64,000 bases of DNA from Deltaproteobacteria bacterium. GTDB lineage: Bacteria; Desulfobacterota; Desulfomonilia; UBA1062. Below, one piece after another: positions 29,000-38,534 of this stretch. Under the pieces are notes generated by a model. That model saw nothing but the letters and a program-made list of their open reading frames with translations. It ran no database searches and was not told the origin of the DNA. How positions within the stretch are numbered: position 1 is the first letter of the stretch; the number at the start of each line of letters is the position of its first letter. The DNA lies in NCBI GenBank assembly GCA_018433775.1, contig JAHDQN010000006.1, positions 1 through 64,000 of the forward strand, written 5' to 3'. The position numbers and the translations under genes are program-made.

Positions 29000-29326
29000 C
29001 GGGCTCGCCTCCGGGCAGGCCTGCATCCGAACCGGCGAGGTCTCACGGCGGCATTTCACGAGAGGTCCCAGGGCTGTCTCTACAGCGAGCTCCGCAACCA
29101 TGCCCGTCGATCGACCATATTCCACAGCAGGGTGGAAGGGCATTGCGAGCCGGTTTTTTCTCTTCGGTTGCCGCCTGATGAATGACACGGGGCTTTTCAT
29201 TGCTGCAGCAAGGCTGCACAATCATATTGGTGTATTCTTATATGGATGAATGGGAGGTTTGTAAAGCCGTTCTTTCCCCTTTCCGTGAGGGGGGCTCAGC
29301 ATGGGCGGCGCCCGGGTATGGCAGGG
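29000..29326. other. Gap between convergent transporter and 5'-nucleotidase genes
   Basis: Nothing coding is supported. A TGCTGCAGCA palindrome lies near 29202. The stretch likely holds the two 3' ends only. Confidence 0.35.
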
Positions 29327-31570
29327 TCACCGCATGAAACGGACCCTGTCCAGCGCCATGCCGTTGTGCCCGTAGAGGTTTGCGGGGATTCCCTCTCCCC
29401 CCGCCGGGAACACCGCGCCCAGGAATCTCCACAGGGCCGTCCATGCCTTCATCTCCTGCGCGCCGGGGAGAGGGCCGGCATCGATGCAGTAATTGAGATA
29501 ATCCGCGGGATGAACGGGCTCGCCCGACGCGGTGTGCAGGGTAAGGGAAAAGCCGTAGGGTGTAAGCCTCTCATGGATCGCCTGGATCATCCGGAGGGTA
29601 TGGAGGTCCACTGCAATGCGATAGAGTCCGGTCGCATCACTGCGGTCCAGAGGGGTCCCCTCCGAGAGGCAGAAGGGGTCCTGGGCGGGGCAGAGATACA
29701 CGGCCCTGACCCCCTGAAGTCCGGGTGCGCGGGAGGGACCGTAATCGATCCTCACTCCGGAAAAATTCAGGTAATAGTCCGGTCCCAGAGAGGGTGCGAT
29801 GGTGAGCCCTGTCTCGCAGAGGGCATAGATGTCCGCGGCCGTCGCATAGAGGGTTACGAGGGGATTGCCGGGCGGCAGCCGCGAGGTGCCCCCAGAGGGT
29901 CCCAGCGGCAGGACGTTGTATATGTCGGAGAAGGTGATGATCCCCAGGCGGCCGGGGAACAAATCACCCCGGATGGCCCCGCTCGCCGCGATTCCCACGT
30001 CGCAGGGTCTTCCGTTGTCGCGTGACGCGCGGGTGGCTGCCCAACGGAACGCATCGGCGACGAGGTTCCCGATGCCGGTCTCCTTCAGGGGAGCCCTTGC
30101 CAGGGGGATATCGGTGCTCGACACGGGGGTCTCGATGCCGACGCCCAGCCGCGAGATCAGCCTGTTTATCGGCTTATGGTGATCCTCCACCAGGGCCTGG
30201 GTGTGCGGGTCACCCTGCAATGTGTCGTTGATGGGGATGAGGGTGAAGTCATAGTCCACGATGCGGCCGAGAGACTCGTCGTAGGTAATATCGAGCCTGC
30301 TGAGCCACTTGCCGTATTCTCCCGGAGAAAAGACCAGGGTGTTGGAGGGGCCTTTGACAAAGGCCTCCTGGGTCGTGGTGTGGTAATGACCCGAGGCGAT
30401 GATGTCGATGCCTTTCACGGATCCTGCCAGGCGTGCATCGTCGCCCTTTCCGTCCGGCCGGATTCCGCCGTGGGACAGGGCGATGACCAGGTCTGCGCTG
30501 TCGTTGTTCCGCAAGTTATCGACGCAGCCCTGGATAAAACCCGGGTCGTGGTCAAAGGCGACCGGTGATGCCGCCCGGGCCCTGTTATCGGCGTCAGGGC
30601 CCATCAGCCCGATCAATCCGATGTTCAGCCCCTCGGAGAGCCTGAGCACGTGTTTGTCCACGACTACCCTATCGGCCGTGAGCGTCTGGATCCCGTCATC
30701 GGAGGTAAGCTCTTCACCGTCGGTAAACGTGTTGGTCGCCAGGACCGGCACCGTGAAGCCCTCTTCCCGTGCGTTGGTCAGGAGCTGGGCCAGACCCCCG
30801 GGTGACCAGTCGAATTCATGGTCGCCCAGGGTAAGGGCATCGTAGCCCATGGCCTGGAAGAACTGCAGGACAAGGGGATTGAATGCCGTGAGGTCGTAGG
30901 CCGTGCCCATGAGGAAATCCCCGGAATCCACCAGCACGACCGGTACCCCTTCCCCCGCCCGCTCTTTCCTGACCCGGTCGATGGCCGCGGCCAACCGGGC
31001 GAAACCGCCCAGTACCCCGTCTTTGTCCGCGGTGTCAAGAGGCGTGTAGTCCATGAAAGGCCCGTACCCGGAGGCGTGGTGGTGCAGGTCGGAGGTCTGG
31101 AGCAGGGTGAGCCTCTTTTTCTTCCCGATCGATCTGACCTTGAGAGAGCCCGATCCCTGGAACCGGACATCGGGCGAGCCTGCAACGACACCCTGTATGG
31201 TCAGCTCTTCTTTCCCCGCGAACAGATGCGCTTGCACCGCCTGGTTGTCGAACCTCACCGCCAAGTCCTGCACGCCGTCCCCGTCGCGGTCTCCGGGAGA
31301 GGAAGGTTCGATCTCCGCGGGGATCTCGTTCCCCCGGACGAGGAGACGCACCCGGCTCACATCGATTTTGTCCGCATCCGAGCTGTAGGGCGGCGGCAGC
31401 TCGATGAAGGCGGTGATGAACAGATCCGTGCTTCCGAGCCTCACCGAGCCGGGCCTGATCTCGACCGAGGCGGGTATGTCCGCCGGGCCGGCCGCCGGGA
31501 GGGAAGCCCCCGGAGCGGGGGCCGGGAACAGGCACGCGAGCACCAGCGCAGCCAGAAGACGTTTCACCAT
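29327..31570 (-). CDS. Secreted 5'-nucleotidase/UshA-family metallophosphoesterase
   Basis: A 747-residue protein from the ATG at 31570, with a signal peptide (VKRLLAALVLACLFPAPAPG). Residues about 25-150 form an extra N-terminal beta region with a DGDGVQD calcium-like motif. The catalytic metallophosphoesterase core follows: TSDLHHHASGYGP, VLVDSGDFLMG, LGDHEFDWSPGG, ALSHGG and ASGHYHTTTQ, giving the two-metal Asp/His/Asn set. The C-terminal 5'-nucleotidase substrate domain is about 510-720 (GNLVADAFRWAATRAS; FSGVRIDYGPSR). It should hydrolyse nucleotides in the periplasm or outside for phosphate or nucleoside supply. Confidence 0.88.
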   Translation of the reverse strand: MVKRLLAALVLACLFPAPAPGASLPAAGPADIPASVEIRPGSVRLGSTDLFITAFIELPPPYSSDADKIDVSRVRLLVRGNEIPAEIEPSSPGDRDGDGVQDLAVRFDNQAVQAHLFAGKEELTIQGVVAGSPDVRFQGSGSLKVRSIGKKKRLTLLQTSDLHHHASGYGPFMDYTPLDTADKDGVLGGFARLAAAIDRVRKERAGEGVPVVLVDSGDFLMGTAYDLTAFNPLVLQFFQAMGYDALTLGDHEFDWSPGGLAQLLTNAREEGFTVPVLATNTFTDGEELTSDDGIQTLTADRVVVDKHVLRLSEGLNIGLIGLMGPDADNRARAASPVAFDHDPGFIQGCVDNLRNNDSADLVIALSHGGIRPDGKGDDARLAGSVKGIDIIASGHYHTTTQEAFVKGPSNTLVFSPGEYGKWLSRLDITYDESLGRIVDYDFTLIPINDTLQGDPHTQALVEDHHKPINRLISRLGVGIETPVSSTDIPLARAPLKETGIGNLVADAFRWAATRASRDNGRPCDVGIAASGAIRGDLFPGRLGIITFSDIYNVLPLGPSGGTSRLPPGNPLVTLYATAADIYALCETGLTIAPSLGPDYYLNFSGVRIDYGPSRAPGLQGVRAVYLCPAQDPFCLSEGTPLDRSDATGLYRIAVDLHTLRMIQAIHERLTPYGFSLTLHTASGEPVHPADYLNYCIDAGPLPGAQEMKAWTALWRFLGAVFPAGGEGIPANLYGHNGMALDRVRFMR

Positions 31571-31980
31571 GAGCCCTTTCCCGAAAACCACAGGCATGTG
31601 CCGGATCATACCCGATACAGCCTGATTGTCAATTTCCCAGTTGGACCCTCGCACGCCTGCTCCGGGAACTCTGGTGCAAGGCTTTCCTGCATGCAGCCGG
31701 AATGAAAGCATCTATCTTCGGGCAGCAGGGGCAGGGTGATGTTTTCTGTGTGCAGGCCGGACAATTGCCCGGCGTCCTTGAAGGTCGATGGACAGGGCGG
31801 CTTGTCCGCCGGCTGGGCATGAAGGGGAATCAAGCTCTTCGGGGCAGCGGGATGGGTCGGTCGGCGGGCGCCTCCTGGAGACGAAAACCGTTGACTCCCG
31901 GCCGCCGGTGTAGGTAAGCTTGCGGATAAATATGATGGGCATGCCGTGTCAGGCAGGATGAGAGGCAGGAGATGATGGGC
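31571..31980. other. Divergent promoter region
   Basis: Between the minus-strand 5'-nucleotidase and plus-strand transglycosylase genes. It must carry both promoters but no convincing boxes, operator or RNA structure could be chosen by eye; no gene is supported. Confidence 0.35.
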
Positions 31981-32985
31981 ATGAAATGCTACGGGGACGT
32001 GCGGTCCGGAAAGACACGCCGGGGCGGGTGTGTGAAAACGGGCATCGGGGCGTGGATCACCGTACTTGCCGCGGCAATGGTCCTGGCCGCACCTGCGGCG
32101 CATTCACAGACTCGGGCGTCCTCGACCCCGGCACCGGCCGGGGTGCCCCTGCTGGATGCCAAGCTCTTTGTGGAAGACCTGCTGGTGAGCAAAGGCCACA
32201 AGCGGACGAACATCAGATCGCTCATGCTCGATCCACGGCTCACCATCGATGACGGGTTCATCATCAAAAACCTGTTTCATTCCGCCCCGAGGCCTTCCGC
32301 CAAGCAGCCGGAGTATATGGAGGTGGACCCGAAGCTCATCAAGCGGGGACCGCAGTTCGTGCAGGAGCACAAGGCCGCCTTTGCCCTGGCGGAGCAGCGT
32401 TTCGGCGCTTCTCCCGAGATTATCACCGCCATCCTCATCATCGAGACGAAACTCGGCCGCTACCCCATGAAGTATGATGTGTTCCGCGCCTATGCCAGCC
32501 TCTGCACAGCGCTCGACGCCGAGTATCTCGACTCGGTGCTCGAGTCTCGTCAGGACGCTTCGATCCCGGCCCCGGACGAAGAGGTGTACGCCAAGGCACG
32601 GAAAAAGGGCTCCTGGGCGGTCAACGAGCTCTCCTGTCTCATCGAGCTTGCCGCCCAGGTCGGGATCGATCCCATGACCGTCAGGGGATCCTTTGCCGGG
32701 GCCCTCGGCCCGGCCCAGTTCATCCCCTCGTCGTTCATCAAGTACGGCGTGGACGGCAACGGCGACGGAAGGCGCAACCCCTTCGATATGGACGACGCCA
32801 TCGCCAGCATCGGCAACTATCTCAAGCTCAGCGGCTGGAAGGAAGACGCTCCCCTCGAGAAGAAGAGGCAGGCTGTCTGGGCGTACAACCACTACACGAT
32901 CTACGTGAACACGGTCATGATGGTCCATGACAGGCTGAAAAGTCTGAAAGACCGGGAGACCCTGCCGGAAGTCAGCCGAAAGTAG
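31981..32985 (+). CDS. MltB-like lytic murein transglycosylase
   Basis: A 334-residue exported protein. The ATG at 31981 has a GGAG nine bases upstream; two closer ATGs lie within the ribosome site. A hydrophobic signal ends AHSQT. The catalytic Glu is in ITAILIIETKLGRYP, the equivalent of the MltB 'VETFYG' site. GSFAGALGPAQFIPSSF and the calcium-like VDGNGDGRRNPFDMDDAIAS are classical MltB/SLT_2 motifs, followed by IGNYLKLSGW. It would cleave peptidoglycan between MurNAc and GlcNAc in the periplasm. It lacks a peptidoglycan-binding tail. Confidence 0.88.
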   Translation: MKCYGDVRSGKTRRGGCVKTGIGAWITVLAAAMVLAAPAAHSQTRASSTPAPAGVPLLDAKLFVEDLLVSKGHKRTNIRSLMLDPRLTIDDGFIIKNLFHSAPRPSAKQPEYMEVDPKLIKRGPQFVQEHKAAFALAEQRFGASPEIITAILIIETKLGRYPMKYDVFRAYASLCTALDAEYLDSVLESRQDASIPAPDEEVYAKARKKGSWAVNELSCLIELAAQVGIDPMTVRGSFAGALGPAQFIPSSFIKYGVDGNGDGRRNPFDMDDAIASIGNYLKLSGWKEDAPLEKKRQAVWAYNHYTIYVNTVMMVHDRLKSLKDRETLPEVSRK

Positions 32986-33092
32986 CGGCGCCGTCCCCTC
33001 CCGTGCCCGGGACATCCGTTTGGGGAGAGGAAGGTGATAATTTCAGTTGCATGTCTTGAGCCTTATTCTTTAGAGAAGGGAGAGGAGGTAAG

Positions 33093-34166
33093 ATGAATCA
33101 GGCACAGATGAACCGGATTCCCCTGATCGTCATGCTGGTGTTCATATCCCTCCTCTTTTTCTATCTGATCAGGCAGTTCGTCATGGCAATCCTGCTGGCG
33201 AGCATCTTTTCCGCCATGGCCCAGCCCATCTACCGGAAGTTCGAGGAGTGGTTCGCCGGGAGGAAGAACCTGGCATCGCTCACCACCCTGCTCATCGTCT
33301 TCCTCATCATCTTTCTTCCTCTGCTGGCGGTCCTGGGGATCGTGGCCCAGCAGGCCATCAGGATCAGCCAGTCGGTGAGGCCGTGGATCCAGAAATGGCT
33401 GGCCGAGCCCACGGCCTTCGGAGAGATGCTCAAGGGACTTCCTTTCTACGACTCGCTGCACCAGTACCAGAACGTCATTCTGCAGCGGCTGGGCGAGGTG
33501 GTGGGGGGAATGAGCAATACCCTCATTGACTATATCCAGTCTATTACCTTCTCCACCATCTACTCCATCTTCCTCTTTTTCGTGTTTCTCTACACCATGT
33601 TCTTCCTCCTGCAGGACGGGAAGCGCGTTCTGGAGAGAATCCTGTACTATCTGCCCCTGCCCGGGAATATCGAGCACCGTCTCCTGGAAAGGTTCACCTC
33701 GGTCACCCGTGCGGCAATCAAGGGCACGCTGGTGATCGGCGTGATCCAGGGCAGTCTCGCGGGTATGGCGTTCTGGGTGGTGGGAATCGACAGTGCCGTG
33801 TTCTGGGGCACGGTCATGACCTTTCTCTCCATCATCCCTGCGGTGGGGTCCGCCCTGGTGTGGGTGCCTGCGGTCATCGTTCTCGCCTTTTCCGGAGAGG
33901 TCTTCAGGGCCGTGGGGTTGCTCGCCTTCTGCGGTCTCCTGGTGAGCAGCGTGGACAACGTTCTGCGGCCGTGGCTCGTGGGAAGGGACATCAGGCTGCA
34001 CGAGCTCCTGATCTTTTTCAGCACCTTAGGCGGTATCAGCATGTTCGGACTCGTGGGGTTCATCATCGGGCCCATTATCGCCGCGCTGTTCGTGACCATC
34101 TGGGATATCTACGCGGAGACCTTCAACACCTATCTGTCGGGTCAGCAGAAAGGCGGAGAGCAGTAA
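33093..34166 (+). CDS. AI-2E/PerM family transporter
   Basis: A 357-residue membrane protein behind GGAGAGGAGG. About seven to eight hydrophobic segments are seen, with the amphipathic central region (FYDSLHQYQNVILQRLGEVV) and the conserved late block DNVLRPWLVGRDIRLHELLIFFSTLGGISMFG (positions 33955-34050), which defines the family. The conserved PFAM block ends GFIIGPIIAALF. Members export or exchange small solutes, in one case autoinducer-2. No specific substrate can be read from the sequence. Confidence 0.92.
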   Translation: MNQAQMNRIPLIVMLVFISLLFFYLIRQFVMAILLASIFSAMAQPIYRKFEEWFAGRKNLASLTTLLIVFLIIFLPLLAVLGIVAQQAIRISQSVRPWIQKWLAEPTAFGEMLKGLPFYDSLHQYQNVILQRLGEVVGGMSNTLIDYIQSITFSTIYSIFLFFVFLYTMFFLLQDGKRVLERILYYLPLPGNIEHRLLERFTSVTRAAIKGTLVIGVIQGSLAGMAFWVVGIDSAVFWGTVMTFLSIIPAVGSALVWVPAVIVLAFSGEVFRAVGLLAFCGLLVSSVDNVLRPWLVGRDIRLHELLIFFSTLGGISMFGLVGFIIGPIIAALFVTIWDIYAETFNTYLSGQQKGGEQ

Positions 34167-34200
34167 AGGCGGCCGTCATCTCCTGGCAGAAGCGGAGAAG

Positions 34201-34265
34201 AAAACGGGAACGGGCGCCGCACAGGCGGACGAGCGCCTGAAATGAGAACCCGTCCCCGGTTTCGT
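34201..34265. terminator. Bidirectional hairpin between convergent genes
   Basis: AAACGGGAACGGG near 34202-34214 pairs imperfectly with CCCGTCCCCGGTTT near 34249-34262, and an inner hairpin CAGGCG-gacgag-CGCCTG is at 34222-34239. A T5 run follows on the plus side. It separates the AI-2E transporter from the convergent SBP gene. Confidence 0.5.
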
Positions 34266-34268
34266 TTT

Positions 34269-35012
34269 TCAGTTGACGGATACGATCCCCTCGGAAGGCT
34301 GGCTGATGAACATGTAGTATCCCTGGAGCGCCTTCTGGATGTCGATGCTCTGGATAGCACTGTCCATCCTGTTTTTCAGATAGGCGCCCTGATCGTCCTT
34401 CCTCACCCCGAAGCCGGCTCCGATGTCGCTCAGCATCCGGTAATGGACGTTCGGAACCTGCAGGCGCTTGATGGTATACATGCTTGAAGCCCGGTCGAAC
34501 ATGAAGGCATCGATTTTCCCGGCCTTCAGGTAGTCCAGGAGCTGTTCCAGGTCTCCTTCGACGAACTTCTCCACCGGAATGCCGAACATCTCGGAAAAGA
34601 ACTCCTTATTTCCTTCCGGGGCGCCGTATGCCTCCAGCGATCTGAAGCTGCCCTCCGCGATACCCTCCTTGTTCAATCCGTAGATGTCCAGGATCGTGAT
34701 GACAGACCAGTCGATATCCTGTGCAAATGCATAGAAATCCTGGGTCTCCTTGCCCTTGGGCGTGTGGCCGATCAGGTCGAGCTTCCCCTCTCTGAGCATG
34801 TCCTTGGCCTGACTGTAGGGCATGATGGTGATGTCGAAACGCAGATCCGAGCCCTTTTCGATCGCCTTGAGCAGGTCGATGCTGTGTCCTCCCCCGTCCT
34901 CGGTGATGAGAGGCGGGAAAGGCTCCAGGCCGACCCTCACTGTTTCGGCCATGAGGGGCTGGGACAGAAAGACAACCAGGATGCCGACAAAGAAAACTCG
35001 CGTGAATTTCAT
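34269..35012 (-). CDS. Orphan periplasmic solute-binding protein (SBP_bac_3)
   Basis: A 247-residue exported protein starting at the ATG at 35012 with GGAGATACC upstream. The signal peptide ends LMAETVRVG. The mature protein is a type II periplasmic binding fold: RVGLEPFPPLITEDGGGHSI, DLLKAIEKGSDLRFDI, LREGKLDLIGHTPKG, and LLDYLKAGKIDAFMFDR. No ABC permease or ATPase gene is next to it, so it may feed a distant transporter or a sensor such as the hybrid kinase at 14.9 kb, which has the same type of domain. Confidence 0.82.
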   Translation of the reverse strand: MKFTRVFFVGILVVFLSQPLMAETVRVGLEPFPPLITEDGGGHSIDLLKAIEKGSDLRFDITIMPYSQAKDMLREGKLDLIGHTPKGKETQDFYAFAQDIDWSVITILDIYGLNKEGIAEGSFRSLEAYGAPEGNKEFFSEMFGIPVEKFVEGDLEQLLDYLKAGKIDAFMFDRASSMYTIKRLQVPNVHYRMLSDIGAGFGVRKDDQGAYLKNRMDSAIQSIDIQKALQGYYMFISQPSEGIVSVN

Positions 35013-35398
35013 AGGTATCTCCTCATGTTGTTGTGTTGTTCCCTGCTGCCGGATATGTTTCTTACGTCTGTAATCCAGATGCTTCAGCGGATATTTCCCG
35101 GGATAGATCCATGAGAGTACTTTCGGAATAAAGCCCATTTTTCATAAATGGTGAAAGGACTTTTTTTATATCCTCAGCCGTGAAGGGCGGGGAAAATCGC
35201 GGATCACGGGTTCCGTGACGTCCATAAAGAGGAATCTGTCCGTACGTGCAGCCTTACAAAAAGAGAGACTATCCGCCCAAAAAACTGAGAAAGGACCGGT
35301 TCTGAAAAAAAGAGGCGGGAAAACAGTCCTTGCATCTCCTGCGCTTCCCTTTGCCCGCCGGAAGGCGTATAAAATGAACAGAGAGAACAGCTTACGAT
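35013..35398. other. Divergent intergenic region
   Basis: Between the SBP and endonuclease genes, which diverge. It is more AT-rich than the genes, with a T7 run near 35160, and likely contains both promoters. No gene is supported. Confidence 0.35.
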
Positions 35399-36475
35399 AT
35401 GCGCAGCTACGAAAGACCGCTCATCTCATGGACCGTCGTGTTCCTTCTGCTCCTTGCCCCTGCTCCGGCGTCTGCCGGGCTCGAGCTTCCGGCCTTCGAG
35501 GAGGAGGACCGGATCGTGCGGCATACGGCTTATACCCTCCAGTACTGTGAAGAATTCGAGCAGGCCCGGTGGGCGGCATATGTGCTCCGGCCGCACATGA
35601 TATCCGGTGCGGTGTCCAGAACGAATGATTTCCGGCCCGATCCCCTGGTGAAAACCGGGTCTGCCTCGCCGGAAGACTACCGGGGGAGCGGATTTGACCG
35701 GGGGCACCTGGTTCCGGCGGCAGATATGAAGTTTTCCCGGAAATGCATGAGCGAGACGTTTTATATGTCCAATATGAGCCCCCAGAGGCCGGCGTTCAAC
35801 CGCGGGATCTGGAAGGAGCTGGAGACTCTGGTACGCCGGTGGGTGCGCCGTGATGGAGAGCTCCTGATCGTCACCGGACCGGTCCTGTCGGGCGAAAGCC
35901 TCTCCGTGATCGGGCAGAACCGGGTCGCGGTGCCCGATTTCTTTTACAAGGCCATCCTGGATTATCGGGAGCCCGAGATCAAGGCCATCGCCTTTGTCCT
36001 GCCCAATGAAAAGGCCGGGGAGGCCCTGTCCGCGTTCGCGGTCTGCGTGGACAGGGTTGAGGAACTCACGGGCATCGATTTCTACGCCGGGCTGCCCGAT
36101 GACGTGGAGGAGCGGCTGGAGTCGTCGCTGGAGCTCGACAGGTGGTGGTTTCCGGGCCGGCCGTTCCCGGGAACAGGCCCGTCACCGGTTGAGGGAGAGG
36201 ATCTCTCCATAGAAGGGGCTTTTCTTGAGCGTTGTCGTGAAATCCAGGAGGAAATCGTCCTTGCCGCCCACATCCGCTGGCCAGGCCAGATCGAGCAGTC
36301 TCAGGGCATGGGCCATATTGCCCGAATAGATCAGATCGACCATCTCCTGCCCGATCTCCGCGGGCGGGAAACCCGTGAACCAGCCGTCCATCGTCCGGAT
36401 GCCCTCGGCAGTTGCATATACCAGATCCTCATCCGGAGGATCCTGCCTCATGAGCTCACGTGCAAAGGCATATGA
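35399..36475 (+). CDS. Secreted DNA/RNA non-specific endonuclease with an unusual 3' extension
   Basis: The first 255 residues are a NUC-family endonuclease: signal peptide ending APASAG, substrate-binding YRGSGFDRGHLVPAADMKFS with the catalytic His in DRGH, and metal-binding Asn in SNMSPQRPAFNRGIWKELE. The family domain ends near DRWWFPGRPF (about 36160). The frame has no stop there and runs to 36475, so about 100 more residues are read from DNA that is antisense to the end of the next gene. That extension has no protein-like features. Either the normal stop was lost or a frameshift lies near 36160-36190. Activity of the nuclease domain should be unaffected. Confidence 0.8.
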   Translation: MRSYERPLISWTVVFLLLLAPAPASAGLELPAFEEEDRIVRHTAYTLQYCEEFEQARWAAYVLRPHMISGAVSRTNDFRPDPLVKTGSASPEDYRGSGFDRGHLVPAADMKFSRKCMSETFYMSNMSPQRPAFNRGIWKELETLVRRWVRRDGELLIVTGPVLSGESLSVIGQNRVAVPDFFYKAILDYREPEIKAIAFVLPNEKAGEALSAFAVCVDRVEELTGIDFYAGLPDDVEERLESSLELDRWWFPGRPFPGTGPSPVEGEDLSIEGAFLERCREIQEEIVLAAHIRWPGQIEQSQGMGHIARIDQIDHLLPDLRGRETREPAVHRPDALGSCIYQILIRRILPHELTCKGI

Positions 36476-37261
36476 GGTGCCGTCGTACTTGAGGATGACC
36501 CGGGGAACCGGGGAATCGGAAAAGTCGCCGGGCCCGTAGGCGAAGGTCCAGTCGTCCGTGATAAACTCGAGACCGGGCGTGCCGTCCAGATTCTGGAAGC
36601 GGGCGGACTCGCTGCTCCCCGCATCGATGCTCTGGATGTGGTGAAAGCGATCCCCGATCTCGAACAGGTGGAAGGTATAGCAGCAGTGGGACCCCGGGCT
36701 CCACTCAGAGATCACCAGGTCAGGCTGCCCGTTGCCCGTGACGTCCGTCCCCATGAGGAGGAGATAATTCTTCCCCTCGTGGACCTTTGCGAAGCCGAAA
36801 TTGGATGCCTCGTGCAGGGAGCAGACCTTAAGGCCGTTTTTCAGGATCTCGACAAACCCCTCGTTCTCATAGTTGATTATCCGGACCAGGTATTCCTGGT
36901 ATCGTTCTTCGTCCTGGCCGATGACTGCAGGCGATCCGTCCGGGTATGACACGGCTCCGCCTGAGGCGAGCGAAATGCCTGAACTCGCCTGCAGCGCCGG
37001 CTGATCGAAATGGTTGTTCCCGAAGGGATGCTGGCTGCGGCCGGTCATGATGAGGAGGCAGACGAAGACGAACCCCAGGATGGCGATCACGCCCGTTCTC
37101 ATTCCTGCATCATACATTTCCTGGTGAGCCTTCTTGCCTTCCATCATTCCATACCATGTTCCGGGGAGCGTCTCTTTTTCCGGTAAAAGGCTGCTCTCCT
37201 GCAGCGTGATTCTCCGGTATTCCTGCGGCACCTGTCCCGCCGCGATCGGCAGGCTGCGCAT
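36182..37261 (-). CDS. Membrane-anchored hypothetical protein
   Basis: Up to 359 residues; the first about 40 may not be translated, since ATGs at 37147, 37144 and 37111 are also possible and no clear ribosome site picks one. One membrane segment (VIAILGFVFVCLLIMTG) is followed by a periplasmic part. The centre resembles FG-GAP/integrin-like repeat units: YLLLMGTDVTGNGQPDLVIS, then HHIQSIDAGSSESARFQNLD and GLEFITDDWTFAYG, i.e. 'D-N-G-x-x-D' turns. The C-terminal end (SGNMAHALRLLDLAWP) is helical. It overlaps the 3' extension of the nuclease gene in opposite orientation. Function unknown. Confidence 0.7.
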   Translation of the reverse strand: MRSLPIAAGQVPQEYRRITLQESSLLPEKETLPGTWYGMMEGKKAHQEMYDAGMRTGVIAILGFVFVCLLIMTGRSQHPFGNNHFDQPALQASSGISLASGGAVSYPDGSPAVIGQDEERYQEYLVRIINYENEGFVEILKNGLKVCSLHEASNFGFAKVHEGKNYLLLMGTDVTGNGQPDLVISEWSPGSHCCYTFHLFEIGDRFHHIQSIDAGSSESARFQNLDGTPGLEFITDDWTFAYGPGDFSDSPVPRVILKYDGTSYAFARELMRQDPPDEDLVYATAEGIRTMDGWFTGFPPAEIGQEMVDLIYSGNMAHALRLLDLAWPADVGGKDDFLLDFTTTLKKSPFYGEILSLNR

Positions 37262-37426
37262 TTACCGGTTTCGTTCCCCTAATCCGTATTATCGGATCCG
37301 GACCTCGGAAATATGAGAATCAAACAGATTTTCCATGGAAATCGGATCAATCTGAAAGGGCGGTGGCGGAAAGGGCGGTGATGGATCGGAAGGACCGTTG
37401 TCATGCCCCGGATGCAGTCAGCGGAA

Positions 37427-38188
37427 TCAGTTGAGATAGGTGCACGCCCCCATGAACCGGCCCCGGAAATAATCTGATGAAAGGGATTCCGCACGGATGG
37501 TCTTCCCCGTGCCGGGCGCGTGGATAAAGCGGTTGTTTCCGATATAGATGCCGACATGCGAGATACGGCGGGCCCTGCCGGTGGCGAAGAATACGAGGTC
37601 CCCTTTTGCCAGCCGGTTTTTTCTGACCGGCGTGCCTTCGGAGAACTGTTCACGGGACGTGCGGGGAACGCTCAAGCCGTTGAGCCGGTAGACGGCCAGA
37701 ACCAGTCCGCTGCAGTCAAGGCCGTCTCCAGGATGGGAAGATCCCCACTGGTAAGGAATGCCGATGAAGCTCCGAGCGGTCCGGACGAGATCGTTTCTGA
37801 TGGATGCCGGAAGTGCGGGATGCCTGCGGGCCGGTACATAATCGCCCGGGCCAACGATCATGAAGACATCGATGATTCCGGCATCGCGCAGGCCCTTGGC
37901 AGCGGATGCGGCCTCTTCTCTCGTCGGGTAGTTTCCGAACCGGACCTTGAAGAGACCCGAGCCGGCGGCAAAATAGAAGGCGTCGATTCCTCCGGCTTCG
38001 AGCGAGCGGGTGAGGCCGATCGCATTCTCTATCCGGGAGAACGCCCCTGCCTGGATGGAATAGCCCATGGCAGGCGCCTTGACGGAAGGGACCTTCCCGG
38101 AAGACAGGGGGCCTTTATGGGCACACCCGGAGGACAGCAGGAATAAGAGTATGACTGCGAGTGCCCATCTCTTGAAAAAAACCGGCAT
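37427..38188 (-). CDS. SPOR-NlpC/P60 peptidoglycan endopeptidase lipoprotein
   Basis: A 253-residue lipoprotein (lipobox LLSSGC). Residues about 40-115 are a SPOR domain (YSIQAGAFSRIENAIGL ... LFKVRFGNYPTREEA), which binds denuded septal glycan. Residues about 130-253 are an NlpC/P60 cysteine peptidase with the triad in DGLDCSGLVLAVYR (Cys), RRISHVGIYIGNN (His) and RFIHAPGTG (third polar residue). It should cleave stem peptides of peptidoglycan, probably at division sites. It is monocistronic. Confidence 0.93.
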   Translation of the reverse strand: MPVFFKRWALAVILLFLLSSGCAHKGPLSSGKVPSVKAPAMGYSIQAGAFSRIENAIGLTRSLEAGGIDAFYFAAGSGLFKVRFGNYPTREEAASAAKGLRDAGIIDVFMIVGPGDYVPARRHPALPASIRNDLVRTARSFIGIPYQWGSSHPGDGLDCSGLVLAVYRLNGLSVPRTSREQFSEGTPVRKNRLAKGDLVFFATGRARRISHVGIYIGNNRFIHAPGTGKTIRAESLSSDYFRGRFMGACTYLN

Positions 38189-38534
38189 ATGCTCCCCATC
38201 AGACGGATGTCGCGCCGGTTTCTCTCTTATGAAGGCAAGCCGGCGTTACCGGCTCTATCGACCGGCCGGGGAAAACACATTACCCTTATAAGGGAGGAAC
38301 CGGTATTTCCGGTACGGTACGGGTATATTTGAAATTGCAGGCCCGAGCTGTATCCTTAACCTACAGGAGAAGCAGACGGGAACCATCCGGAGGCGAAAAA
38401 AGGAAAAAGGAAAGCTCTCCCTTATCGGTTAGCCGGCGCCTGCTGCCTTGCCCGCGGTGTGGAATGTACGCCGGGCGGGCAAAAGACAAAGAGATGCCGC
38501 CCTTAAAGAGAGAAATCCTTTGACAGAGACGCTC
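38189..38534. other. Intergenic region with short palindromes
   Basis: No gene is supported. CCCTTATAAGGG (38283-38294) is a perfect 12-base palindrome, and ACCGG-TATTT-CCGGT follows within 20 bases. These could be protein-binding sites in the region shared by the divergent NlpC/P60 and membrane-protein genes. Confidence 0.4.
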
